From the NCBI RefSeq assembly GCF_900109685.1, contig NZ_FOBB01000009.1, forward strand, positions 248,001-312,000: a stretch of DNA of 64,000 nt, written 5' to 3'. Under the pieces are notes generated by a model. That model saw only the letters and a program-made list of their open reading frames with translations, was not told where the DNA came from and searched no databases. The translations under genes and the position numbers were made by a program. This document shows, one piece after another, positions 50,249 to 57,580 of this stretch. The stretch is from Chitinophaga rupis. GTDB lineage: Bacteria; Bacteroidota; Bacteroidia; Chitinophagales; Chitinophagaceae. The stretch's first letter is position 1, and every line of letters starts with the position of its first letter.

Positions 50249-53200
50249 CTAGAATTTCACATCAACTCCCACCGCAAACGTAGCGGCGTTGGGATAGTTG
50301 CGGCCTGCGATCGGATTGTAGTTGGAAAAGTTCAGCTTATCATCAAACTGCGTGAACTCAGGATCCATGCCTATTTCGCGGAAGCGTTTAGGCATAATGG
50401 TGATCAGGTTCTGGCTGGTGAAATAAATACGTGCGCTCTCAATATGTACGGTATTGGTAACACCGCGGGGCAGGGTATAACCTACCTGCAGGTTCTTGAG
50501 GCGTATGTATTTGGTGTCAAACATCCAGTAGTCAGAGTAGGCAAAGTTGTTGGCATCTGCCGTACCAATGGTTAAACGCGGGTAAGTGGCGTTAGGATTG
50601 GTGGGCGTCCAGCGGTCCAGGTGCTGCACAAAGGCGTGGTCCTCGTTATTATGGAAGGCTTCCACAATATCGCCGCGCAGGAACTGGGAGCGTTTGCCCA
50701 CACCCTGCCAGAACATGTTCAGGTCAAAGCCATGCCAGGTTACATTGTAGGTAAAACCAAAGGTGTAACGCGGGAAGGGATTGCCAAATACATAACGGTC
50801 ATCTGCATTGATCACACCATCCCCATTACGGTCTATATACTTAATATCACCGGGCATTACCTGCTGGTTGTATGCAAAAGGCACTTTGGGTGCGTTCTTG
50901 ATATCGTCCAGGTTCTGGTACAGGCCATTGGATTTATAACCGTAGTAAGAGGAGATCGGGAACCCTTCTTTAATAATGTAGGAGAAGTCGCTGCCGCGGA
51001 TGGACTCCTGCCCGAATGTTACTACCTTGTTCAGGTTGTCTGACAGGTTAAAGCCAAATGCATGGTTTACCTTGCCGGTAGTAAGGCGGTAGGTTAATGC
51101 CAGCTCCCAGCCCTTGTTATTTACCTTTCCTACATTCTCCAGCGGAGACTTTTCCTGATCGGTTGTAACACCGGCTGTACCGGGCACCGTCTGGAACAGG
51201 TAAATACCAGTGGTGTTCTTATTGAAATAATCGAAAGAGGCGGTAAGCGCGCCTTTAAAGAAATCTGCATCCACGCCATAGTTGGTCATGGCAGATGACT
51301 CCCATTTCAGCAGATCATTATAGGTAGAGAAGATGGAGCCGGGCGCCGGCGAGTTATTAAAGGAATAATAGCCAAAATTGGAATTGATATACACCCGCGA
51401 CAGATAGTTAAACCCGCCAATGTTGGAGTTGCCCACCTGGCCGTAAGAAAAGCGGAACTTTACATTGCCGATATTCTCCTTTACATACTGCATAAAGTTT
51501 TCTTCAGTAATACGCCAGCCCAGTGAAAAGGCGGGGAAGAACTGCCAGCGGTGGCCGGGGGCCAGCTTGGAAGATCCATCGTAACGCCAGGTGAACTCTG
51601 CCAGGTATTTATCGTCGTAGGCATAGTTCAAACGGCCAAAGAGGGAGTTCAGCGCGTAGAGGTTCGGGTTGATAATATCATTGTAATCGCCAATGCTGCC
51701 ATAATCAAAGGTACCATCTGGTTTGGGGCGGTAACCGCCGCCAATGGCCCAGTCATTATCCAGGTTAGTGGTGCCAAAACGGTCGGCCCGGAAACCATAG
51801 CCTTCATTTATAGCATCTGTACGGGCGCCTACCTGTGCTTTTACATAATGTTTACCAAAGGTGTTCTCGTATTCGGCAGTGGCATATACGTTTGTGTTCA
51901 GGTCTTTATACTCGCTCTCATGCATCTCATTATACAGAGGCGGTGCGGCCGTGGTATAATAGGGCGCATAGGTGTACTTGTTAATGCGGCGTGTTTCGTT
52001 ATTGATGTTATATACACCGGAGGCATTAAAGTTCAGTCTGAAGTGGTTAACCGGTGTAATGGTTACATCCACACCACCCAGCAGGTTATCCTGCTCATTG
52101 AGCTTGTAGCCGCCTTCACCCAGCTGCGCAAACACGCTGTTGCTGGTAAGCGCAGGCACTACCCAGTTGCCCAGGCTGTCTTTTACAGGGTAAATACGCG
52201 GTACGCGCATGGCATCGCGCATCAGGATGCCCATATCTGCGGAATGTGTACGGGTGTAGGATTTGGTGTAAGCGATGTTAGCGGCCACCTTTACATACTT
52301 ACTAACGTCTATGCCTATATTAGCACGGGCATTGTAACGTTTGTAGTAGAACGCCTGGTCTGATGGCAGCCATTTGTTCTGCAGCATGTTGCCCTGATCC
52401 ACATAACCCAGTGATATCAGGTAGCTGCTGCTTTTGCCGCCACCGGTTACGCTCAGGCTATGGTTTTGCTGCGGGGTGGTTTTACGCACCATTTCGCGCA
52501 GCAGGGCAGGGTAGGAGCCACGGTTATGCCAGTACTGAATTTCTTCTGATGAGAACTGCGGGGTTTTACCGGAGTTCACCAAAGCTTCATTCTTCATGGT
52601 CATATATTCCCATGCTTCTACCTGCCGGGGCAGGGTAGTAGGCGTTTGCAGGCCGTACATGCCGTTGTACTGCACACTGGGCTTATCATCTTTCTTACCT
52701 CTTTTGGTAGTGATGTAGATAACGCCGTTAGCGGCCTGTGATCCATAAATGGCAGAAGAAGCGGCATCTTTTAACACGGAAATACTTTCTACATCATAGG
52801 GGTTCAGGTTCTGCAGGCCGGTGCTGCCTGCCTGTACCCCATCTATAATGATCAGCGGTGCATTACCGGTTAAGCTGCCTACCCCGCGTATGTTCAGGTT
52901 CAGCGCAGCGCCGGGTTCCGCATTATTCTGCTGGATGGTTAAGTTAGGCGCCAAACCCTGTAAGGCCTGGAACATGTTGCTGGAAGGGCGGCTGGTGATA
53001 TCCTTGGTGGATACCGTGCTGATAGCGGCTGTTACCTGCGCTTTCTTTTGTGTAGTGTAGGCGGTAACCACTATCTCGCCCAGGTCTTTTGACTCCGCAT
53101 TCAGCATAACAGTAATGCTGGTGCGGCTATTGATCCCCACTTCTTTTGTGATGAAGCCAATGGACGAGTAAACCAAGGTACCATTGGCTTGCCCACTGGG

Positions 53201-53770
53201 GATCTTTAACGTAAAAAAACCGTCTTCCCTTGTAGTGGTGCCGGTATTGGTATTCTTCAGGCGTACATTCACTCCCGGAATGCCATCGCCTTTATCATCT
53301 ACTACGTTGCCGCTGATGGTAACGGTTTCCTGTTGCCGGTACTCTGCGGCGGGTTCGTTTCCCTGGCGAAGAATGATCTTATTGCTGATCAGCTCATAGC
53401 TTACATTCAGCGGGGAAAGCACCATGGGCAGTACTTCAGAAAGCTGTTTATCTTTTACATTGAGCGTGATGCGCTGCGTGGTTTTAATCACGTCGTTTGA
53501 GTATACAAACACATAAGCGGTTTGCTGCTCAATTTTTTCCAGTACCTGGTCCAGGTTTTCATTTTTAACCTGCAGGCTAACCCGGTTGTCCAGCGGGTTG
53601 GTATCAGTTGTTTTTTCCTGTTGCATTCTATACGGCGGCGGCATGCCGTATGCAAGTGCTACCTGGGCTTTAAGATCCAGCATGCTGAATAAAGCCATGC
53701 AGACAAGGACCGGGAAGCACCATGAGCGGAAAGCTGGCAGTAAGAAGCCTGGTAAAGGTCTTTCTTTCAT
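50249..53770 (-). CDS. SusC/RagA TonB-dependent transporter with STN domain
   Basis: 1173 residues. After a signal/anchor region (CFPVLVCMALFSMLDLKAQVALA) an STN domain (about 55-115: VSLQVKNENLDQVLEKIEQQTAYVFVYSNDVI) is followed by a carboxypeptidase-like domain (ISGNVVDDKGDGIPGVNVRLK), the plug with NIRGVGSLTGNAPLIIIDGVQAG and YGSQAANGVIYITTKRGKK, and a 22-strand barrel ending FAVGVDVKF. The STN domain marks a receptor that signals to a FecR anti-sigma factor, and exactly such a pair (fecR, ECF sigma) is immediately upstream. Imports oligosaccharide, probably alpha-mannan fragments. Confidence 0.97.
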   Translation of the reverse strand: MKERPLPGFLLPAFRSWCFPVLVCMALFSMLDLKAQVALAYGMPPPYRMQQEKTTDTNPLDNRVSLQVKNENLDQVLEKIEQQTAYVFVYSNDVIKTTQRITLNVKDKQLSEVLPMVLSPLNVSYELISNKIILRQGNEPAAEYRQQETVTISGNVVDDKGDGIPGVNVRLKNTNTGTTTREDGFFTLKIPSGQANGTLVYSSIGFITKEVGINSRTSITVMLNAESKDLGEIVVTAYTTQKKAQVTAAISTVSTKDITSRPSSNMFQALQGLAPNLTIQQNNAEPGAALNLNIRGVGSLTGNAPLIIIDGVQAGSTGLQNLNPYDVESISVLKDAASSAIYGSQAANGVIYITTKRGKKDDKPSVQYNGMYGLQTPTTLPRQVEAWEYMTMKNEALVNSGKTPQFSSEEIQYWHNRGSYPALLREMVRKTTPQQNHSLSVTGGGKSSSYLISLGYVDQGNMLQNKWLPSDQAFYYKRYNARANIGIDVSKYVKVAANIAYTKSYTRTHSADMGILMRDAMRVPRIYPVKDSLGNWVVPALTSNSVFAQLGEGGYKLNEQDNLLGGVDVTITPVNHFRLNFNASGVYNINNETRRINKYTYAPYYTTAAPPLYNEMHESEYKDLNTNVYATAEYENTFGKHYVKAQVGARTDAINEGYGFRADRFGTTNLDNDWAIGGGYRPKPDGTFDYGSIGDYNDIINPNLYALNSLFGRLNYAYDDKYLAEFTWRYDGSSKLAPGHRWQFFPAFSLGWRITEENFMQYVKENIGNVKFRFSYGQVGNSNIGGFNYLSRVYINSNFGYYSFNNSPAPGSIFSTYNDLLKWESSAMTNYGVDADFFKGALTASFDYFNKNTTGIYLFQTVPGTAGVTTDQEKSPLENVGKVNNKGWELALTYRLTTGKVNHAFGFNLSDNLNKVVTFGQESIRGSDFSYIIKEGFPISSYYGYKSNGLYQNLDDIKNAPKVPFAYNQQVMPGDIKYIDRNGDGVINADDRYVFGNPFPRYTFGFTYNVTWHGFDLNMFWQGVGKRSQFLRGDIVEAFHNNEDHAFVQHLDRWTPTNPNATYPRLTIGTADANNFAYSDYWMFDTKYIRLKNLQVGYTLPRGVTNTVHIESARIYFTSQNLITIMPKRFREIGMDPEFTQFDDKLNFSNYNPIAGRNYPNAATFAVGVDVKF

Positions 53771-53821
53771 AGCGTGGAGACTTTGGTTTAAATAATGATT
53801 GTTTGTTAGGTTTTGGTTTAA

Positions 53822-54868
53822 TTATTCATTGATCAAGAGCGTGCTGTCGGTGATCTCATAACGGAATGCCCTGGACCTGGCCAGGTAGTACATAATATCC
53901 TGTAATGAGTTGTGCTGGAAAGAGCCGGTGAGGCGGTACTGCCGCGGCGTTTCAGAAAGGAACTCTACTTTTTTACCAAAGGTGCGTTCCAGCTCGGCGC
54001 CAATGCTTTCCAGTGTGGCATTCTTAAATACCAGGCGGCCTTCCGTCCAGGCTTTATCATCATTACTTGTAGTAGCTTCTTTTATCAGCTGGCCGGTTTG
54101 TTGTGCATAGGTAACCTTTACATCCGGTGTAATTAAGATAGTATCCGGCTTGCGCTGCCCATTTTCATACAGGGGAATGAAGGCTACTTTACCGGTGCTT
54201 ACAGAGGTTTGCACGGGCTCATTCTCATAAGCGCGTATGTTAAAGGAGGTGCCCAGCACCTGTATAGTGCCTTTACGCAGGTGAATAATAAACGGGCGGC
54301 CGGGATTGTTGGCTACATCAAAAAAGGCCTCACCTTCCAGGTATACTTCGCGGGAGGCGTTGCTGAACACTTCCGGATAACTGAGGCGGCTGTCGGCATT
54401 CAGCCATATTTTACTGCCATCCGTTAATTCAATAACCGCTTTGGTGGCCTTACCATTCTGCCGTTTCATCCACTGCGCAGTATCTGCTTTAACAGCGGCC
54501 AGCTGTTTAACAGGTGTGCTGCGGTTCAGCAGATCAGACAGCGACAAAACCAATACTACAGATGCGGCAATGGCAGATCCTATGATCAGGCTGCGCTGCA
54601 AATACCTGCGTTTAGGCGGTGGCGTGCTTAGGCTTGTAAGCGGCGCCTGCTCCGGCAGCTGCAGCCTTTGCAGCGTACGTTGCAATGCCTGTTCTGTATT
54701 GGCAGATGAATAATAGTGCGATTCTGTAAAATGTTTTTGCAGGATGGCAGCACGCTCCCTTAGTTCTGCATGCGCCTGCAACAGGGCCTCCAGTTCCTGC
54801 AGCTCGTGCATGGTAGCTTCGCCTGCAAGTTTCCTGGTCATGAGTGTAACAAATAATTCTTCATTCAT
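53822..54868 (-). CDS. FecR-family anti-sigma factor
   Basis: 348 residues. Cytoplasmic N-terminus (1-90) that should bind the sigma factor, one transmembrane helix (about 92-112, SLIIGSAIAASVVLVLSLSDLL), the periplasmic FecR domain (about 150-245: VIELTDGSKIWLNADSRLSYPEVFSNASREVYLEGEAFFDVA) and a C-terminal STN-like DUF4974 domain (about 270-345: FKNATLESIGAELERTFGKKVEFL ... YRLTGSFQHNSLQDIMYYLARSRAFRYEI). It relays occupancy of the SusC STN domain to the sigma factor. It sits between the sigma factor and susC. Confidence 0.96.
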   Translation of the reverse strand: MNEELFVTLMTRKLAGEATMHELQELEALLQAHAELRERAAILQKHFTESHYYSSANTEQALQRTLQRLQLPEQAPLTSLSTPPPKRRYLQRSLIIGSAIAASVVLVLSLSDLLNRSTPVKQLAAVKADTAQWMKRQNGKATKAVIELTDGSKIWLNADSRLSYPEVFSNASREVYLEGEAFFDVANNPGRPFIIHLRKGTIQVLGTSFNIRAYENEPVQTSVSTGKVAFIPLYENGQRKPDTILITPDVKVTYAQQTGQLIKEATTSNDDKAWTEGRLVFKNATLESIGAELERTFGKKVEFLSETPRQYRLTGSFQHNSLQDIMYYLARSRAFRYEITDSTLLINE

Positions 54869-54917
54869 AGATGGAGCTGATTGTTACAGAGAGGACAGGG
54901 CGAGGAGTGAGAATTAC

Positions 54918-55508
54918 TTACAAGGGGAAGATCTTTTTTCCATTTTCTTTATTGCCGGAGAGGTAAGGGCCAATGGCTTCATTGAGGCGGCGCATAGCGC
55001 GCACCAATTGTGTTTCAACAGTACGGGGCGATATATTGAGGATCTCTGCTACTTCTTTATACTTAAAACCTTCTTCTTTGATGAGCTTAAAAACTTTACG
55101 GCACTGGTCGGGCAGGCGCTCTACTTCCTGGTCCATTTTAAAAAGGATCTCTTTCCATTCCATTTCCCGTTCAGGGTCAATGGGGCTGGTAAGCTGCGCC
55201 AGGCCATTTTCAGGAAGCGGTGTTATGCGCAGGTTGGAATATTGCTGCAGGTAATTGAGCGAATGATTTTTTATGGCTACAAAGAGGTATACTTCCAGGT
55301 TGTGAATGCCTTCCAGCGCCTCCCGGCGGTTCCAGACCTTTACAAATACATCAGACACAATTTCTTCCGCGGCCTCCCGTGCCTGTACGTATTGCAGGCA
55401 AAAGCGTAACAAGCGGTCGTAGAAATGGCGGAACAGCTCTGCAAAGGCCTGCTCATTCCCGTAACGTGCAATTTGATGCTGCCACTCTGTAATTTTCACA
55501 TTGTTCAT
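54918..55508 (-). CDS. ECF RNA polymerase sigma factor
   Basis: 196 residues, sigma70 region 2 (about 25-90: FRHFYDRLLRFCLQYVQAREAAEEIVSDVFVKVWNRREAL) and region 4 (about 130-180: RLPDQCRKVFKLIKEEGFKYKEVAEILNISPRTVETQLVRAMRRL). Belongs to the FecI-like group of Bacteroidota. It probably drives transcription of susC-susD-susE-GH76 once released by the FecR-like protein. An 11-bp inverted repeat lies upstream at 55536-55583. Confidence 0.95.
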   Translation of the reverse strand: MNNVKITEWQHQIARYGNEQAFAELFRHFYDRLLRFCLQYVQAREAAEEIVSDVFVKVWNRREALEGIHNLEVYLFVAIKNHSLNYLQQYSNLRITPLPENGLAQLTSPIDPEREMEWKEILFKMDQEVERLPDQCRKVFKLIKEEGFKYKEVAEILNISPRTVETQLVRAMRRLNEAIGPYLSGNKENGKKIFPL

Positions 55509-55535
55509 ACGCGGATGCGGATAGAAACCCCTAAG

Positions 55536-55583
55536 GTAATTTTCCCCCTTTCCTTAGTAGGACAGGGAATTTGGGAAAATTAC
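55536..55583. promoter_or_regulatory. 11-bp inverted repeat upstream of ECF sigma gene
   Basis: GTAATTTTCCC (55536-55546) and GGGAAAATTAC (55573-55583) are perfectly complementary with a 26-base spacer that holds a CTAAGG/CCTTAG-like inner pair. It starts 28 bases upstream of the sigma gene start. It could be an operator or a 5' leader hairpin. Confidence 0.5.
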
Positions 55584-55670
55584 GTACAAACAAGGGAAAA
55601 ATAATTACGAATTACTACGAATGGGGAAATACAACTAAATTTTTGTCAATAAAATTTGGCGGTTAAGGAT

Positions 55671-55687
55671 GTAAAGTGTAACTTTAC
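55671..55687. promoter_or_regulatory. HigA operator candidate
   Basis: GTAAAG-TGTAA-CTTTAC is a perfect 6-bp inverted repeat with a 5-base spacer, about 107 bases before the toxin start. HigA antitoxins repress their own promoter through such palindromes. The position fits, but the promoter itself is not clearly seen. Confidence 0.5.
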
Positions 55688-55793
55688 GCTATACAATATA
55701 ATTTAATCGAAAATCCCTTTAATTGTAATCACATGGAGACGAAAACAAATTATCAGCTGTTCGCAGCATTAAAAAAAGTAAAATATCGAATCA

Positions 55794-56078
55794 ATGATTC
55801 AGTCTTTTCAGAACAAAGCACTAAAATTACTATGGTGCAAAGATGATGATAGTAAGCTACCAAAAGAGTGGATTACTAAAATAAGACATATGCTACAGGT
55901 AATAGATCAGGCTAGAGCGGTTCCACATGATTTTGGAGCCTTTATAAACTGGAAGATTCACCCCCTAAATGGTGAATATGAAGGATTTTGGAGCTTGACT
56001 GTTAATGGAAATTGGAGAGTGATGTTTAGGTTTGAGAATGGCGATGCCTATGATTTAGATTATAGGGACTACCATTAG
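55794..56078 (+). CDS. higB: HigB-type mRNA interferase toxin
   Basis: 94 residues of the RelE/ParE fold. Motifs: the N-terminal MIQSFQNKALKLLW, the central DHAQALRAVPHDFGAF-like text (RAVPHDFGAFINWKIHPLNGEYEGFWSLTVNGNWRVMFRFENGDAYDLDYRDYH), with the basic/aromatic residues (Trp, Arg, Tyr, His) used for ribosome-dependent mRNA cleavage. Toxin-first order with higA 23 bases downstream is typical of HigBA. A 37-codon frame starting at 55733 overlaps the start out of phase and may aid translational coupling. Base composition is more AT-rich than neighbours, hinting at recent acquisition. Confidence 0.92.
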   Translation: MIQSFQNKALKLLWCKDDDSKLPKEWITKIRHMLQVIDQARAVPHDFGAFINWKIHPLNGEYEGFWSLTVNGNWRVMFRFENGDAYDLDYRDYH

Positions 56079-56101
56079 CGAAGAAAAAAAATGTACTATA
56101 G

Positions 56102-56395
56102 ATGGAACGTAAAATGACCATCCAACATCCCGGAATTTTATTTCGTGACAACGTAATAAATGAACTTGGGATAACGGTGACTGATGCCGCTGCCTTGCTT
56201 AAAATAACGAGGCCAGCGTTGTCAAATGTATTAAACGGACATGCAGACATTTCACCAGAAATGAGTTTAAAAATTAGTAAGGTATTTGGAGGCTCTGCTG
56301 AGGTATGGATGAATATGCAAACTACTTATAACCTTGATCGACTAAGAGATAAAATAGAAAAATTAGACCTGCAATCATATCATGCTGTTAAATGA
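56102..56395 (+). CDS. higA: HigA-family antitoxin (XRE helix-turn-helix)
   Basis: 97 residues. The helix-turn-helix is ITVTDAAALLKITRPALSNVLNGHADISPEMSLKISKVFGGSAEVWMNMQTTYNL, the classic HigA/VapA-like antitoxin pattern (HPG near the N-terminus; WMNMQ near the end). It neutralises HigB by binding and represses the module's promoter, likely through the palindrome at 55671-55687. Followed by a strong terminator. An ATG four codons in (at 56114) is an alternative start. Confidence 0.94.
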   Translation: MERKMTIQHPGILFRDNVINELGITVTDAAALLKITRPALSNVLNGHADISPEMSLKISKVFGGSAEVWMNMQTTYNLDRLRDKIEKLDLQSYHAVK

Positions 56396-56968
56396 TCTCG
56401 TAAGCGCCGTTACTAAAAAGCCCGCTGATTCAAATTCAGCGGGCTTTTTATGTGTGCGGATCTTAAGGGTAAGCACCAGCAATTATTAGCTTATGTTACT
56501 ATCCTCTATTGGGTTAGATCAATAAAGACAATAGTAAGTGTCACCATCCCTGCAAAACAACTGCTTTTTAAGGATTTACCTATCTGGTACCAATTGTAAA
56601 TTAGTCAAGAGGATAAATATTTTATTATCTCGAAGGACGACCATTCATTGTAACAAAATTTACACATATGCTCAATAAGATACTTTAATAAAACCGAGCT
56701 AATTAGATTTGTAAATTTATAGAATTATAGTTTCTTACTGCTGGAAAAGCAGTTCCTTCTTCCACACTATGAAAAATCATACGCCTTGTGTCATTTTTAA
56801 GGCCCCTCGTAAAAACGGCAGTGTAATACGGCCTATATAATGGCATCACCTTCCGGCATGCTGCCGTTATTGCCGTTAGAAACTTACTTCAGGGCTGCTG
56901 ACATAGGGTTGTCACTCCGCCCGGACATCTTTGTGGTGTTAAAAGATCATTCTTAAAAAAAGGAATTT
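56396..56968. other. intergenic stretch after higBA
   Basis: Contains a perfect terminator at its left edge and then about 510 bases of AT-rich sequence without a plausible gene. A distant 8-bp repeat AACGGCAG ... CTGCCGTT (about 56815-56866) is the only structure noted. ATCTTTG near 56928-56934 might be part of a promoter for the NTF2-like gene. Confidence 0.4.
56415..56450 (+). terminator. terminator after higA
   Basis: AAAAAGCCCGCTGA (56415-56428) pairs with TCAGCGGGCTTTTT (56436-56449) around a 7-base loop; a T-run lies on each strand, so it can work in both directions. Confidence 0.93.
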
Positions 56969-57334
56969 ATGACAACACAGGAACTTGCAAACCGGTATTA
57001 CGAACTAGCCAGCCAAAGTAAATGGATTGAAATACAGGACGGGCTTTATGACGGGCAGGTGCTATCCCGGGAACCGGAACATGCTGCATTAAGGGGCGTG
57101 CAGGTAATAACCCAAGGCCTGGAAGCATTGAAGGCCAAAGGCGTAGCGCACCGTGGAATGATAGAAACCGTTCATAGCCAGTATTGCAGCGAGCCGTTAG
57201 TAGCGGGTAATTTCTTTAGCGTGGTGTTAAGGCGGGATGTTACTTATAAGGACAAGCCCCGTATGGAAACGGAGGAAATTGGCATCTTTGAAGTAAAGGA
57301 TGGTAAAGTTGTTTCAGAGCAGTTCTTCTATTGA
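56969..57334 (+). CDS. SnoaL/NTF2-like small protein
   Basis: 121 residues with an NTF2-like fold signature: N-terminal helices (MTTQELANRYYELASQSKWIEIQDGLY), a middle GLEALKAKG helix and a curved sheet with HSQYCSEPLVAGNFFSVVLRRDVTYKDKPRMETEEIGIFEVKDGKVVSEQFFY. The ending (EIGIFEVKDGKVV.EQFFY) is common in SnoaL-like proteins. These bind small molecules or act on them, but no substrate is indicated here. No signal peptide; cytoplasmic. A solitary gene, ATG preceded by A-rich AAAAAAAGGAATTT. Confidence 0.85.
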   Translation: MTTQELANRYYELASQSKWIEIQDGLYDGQVLSREPEHAALRGVQVITQGLEALKAKGVAHRGMIETVHSQYCSEPLVAGNFFSVVLRRDVTYKDKPRMETEEIGIFEVKDGKVVSEQFFY

Positions 57335-57394
57335 TCCGTTAGTTCCCATTCTCCTTCCGCCCAGGGAATGCTCATGACTGTTTTTCCCCCATAA

Positions 57395-57426
57395 GAAAAA
57401 GGCCGCCCACATCCGTGTGGCGGCCT
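57395..57426 (-). terminator. terminator between NTF2-like and OMP genes
   Basis: AGGCCGCCCACA (57400-57411) pairs with TGTGGCGGCCT (57416-57426) with one bulged base. On the minus strand CTTTTTC follows, so it best serves the leftward OMP gene. Just downstream AAATGGCGGTAAAT occurs twice (about 57450 and 57519). Confidence 0.8.
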
Positions 57427-57580
57427 CTCTTACTATCCTTACAAACTACAAATGGCGGTAAATGGCTTGTAAACAATAATAAGTGCATCTTAAAACAAAT
57501 CACCGGCTACTATCATAAATGGCGGTAAATAACGTAACCGGTGATCTGTAAACTATCCCTATCCCAAAAGCAACTTCACT

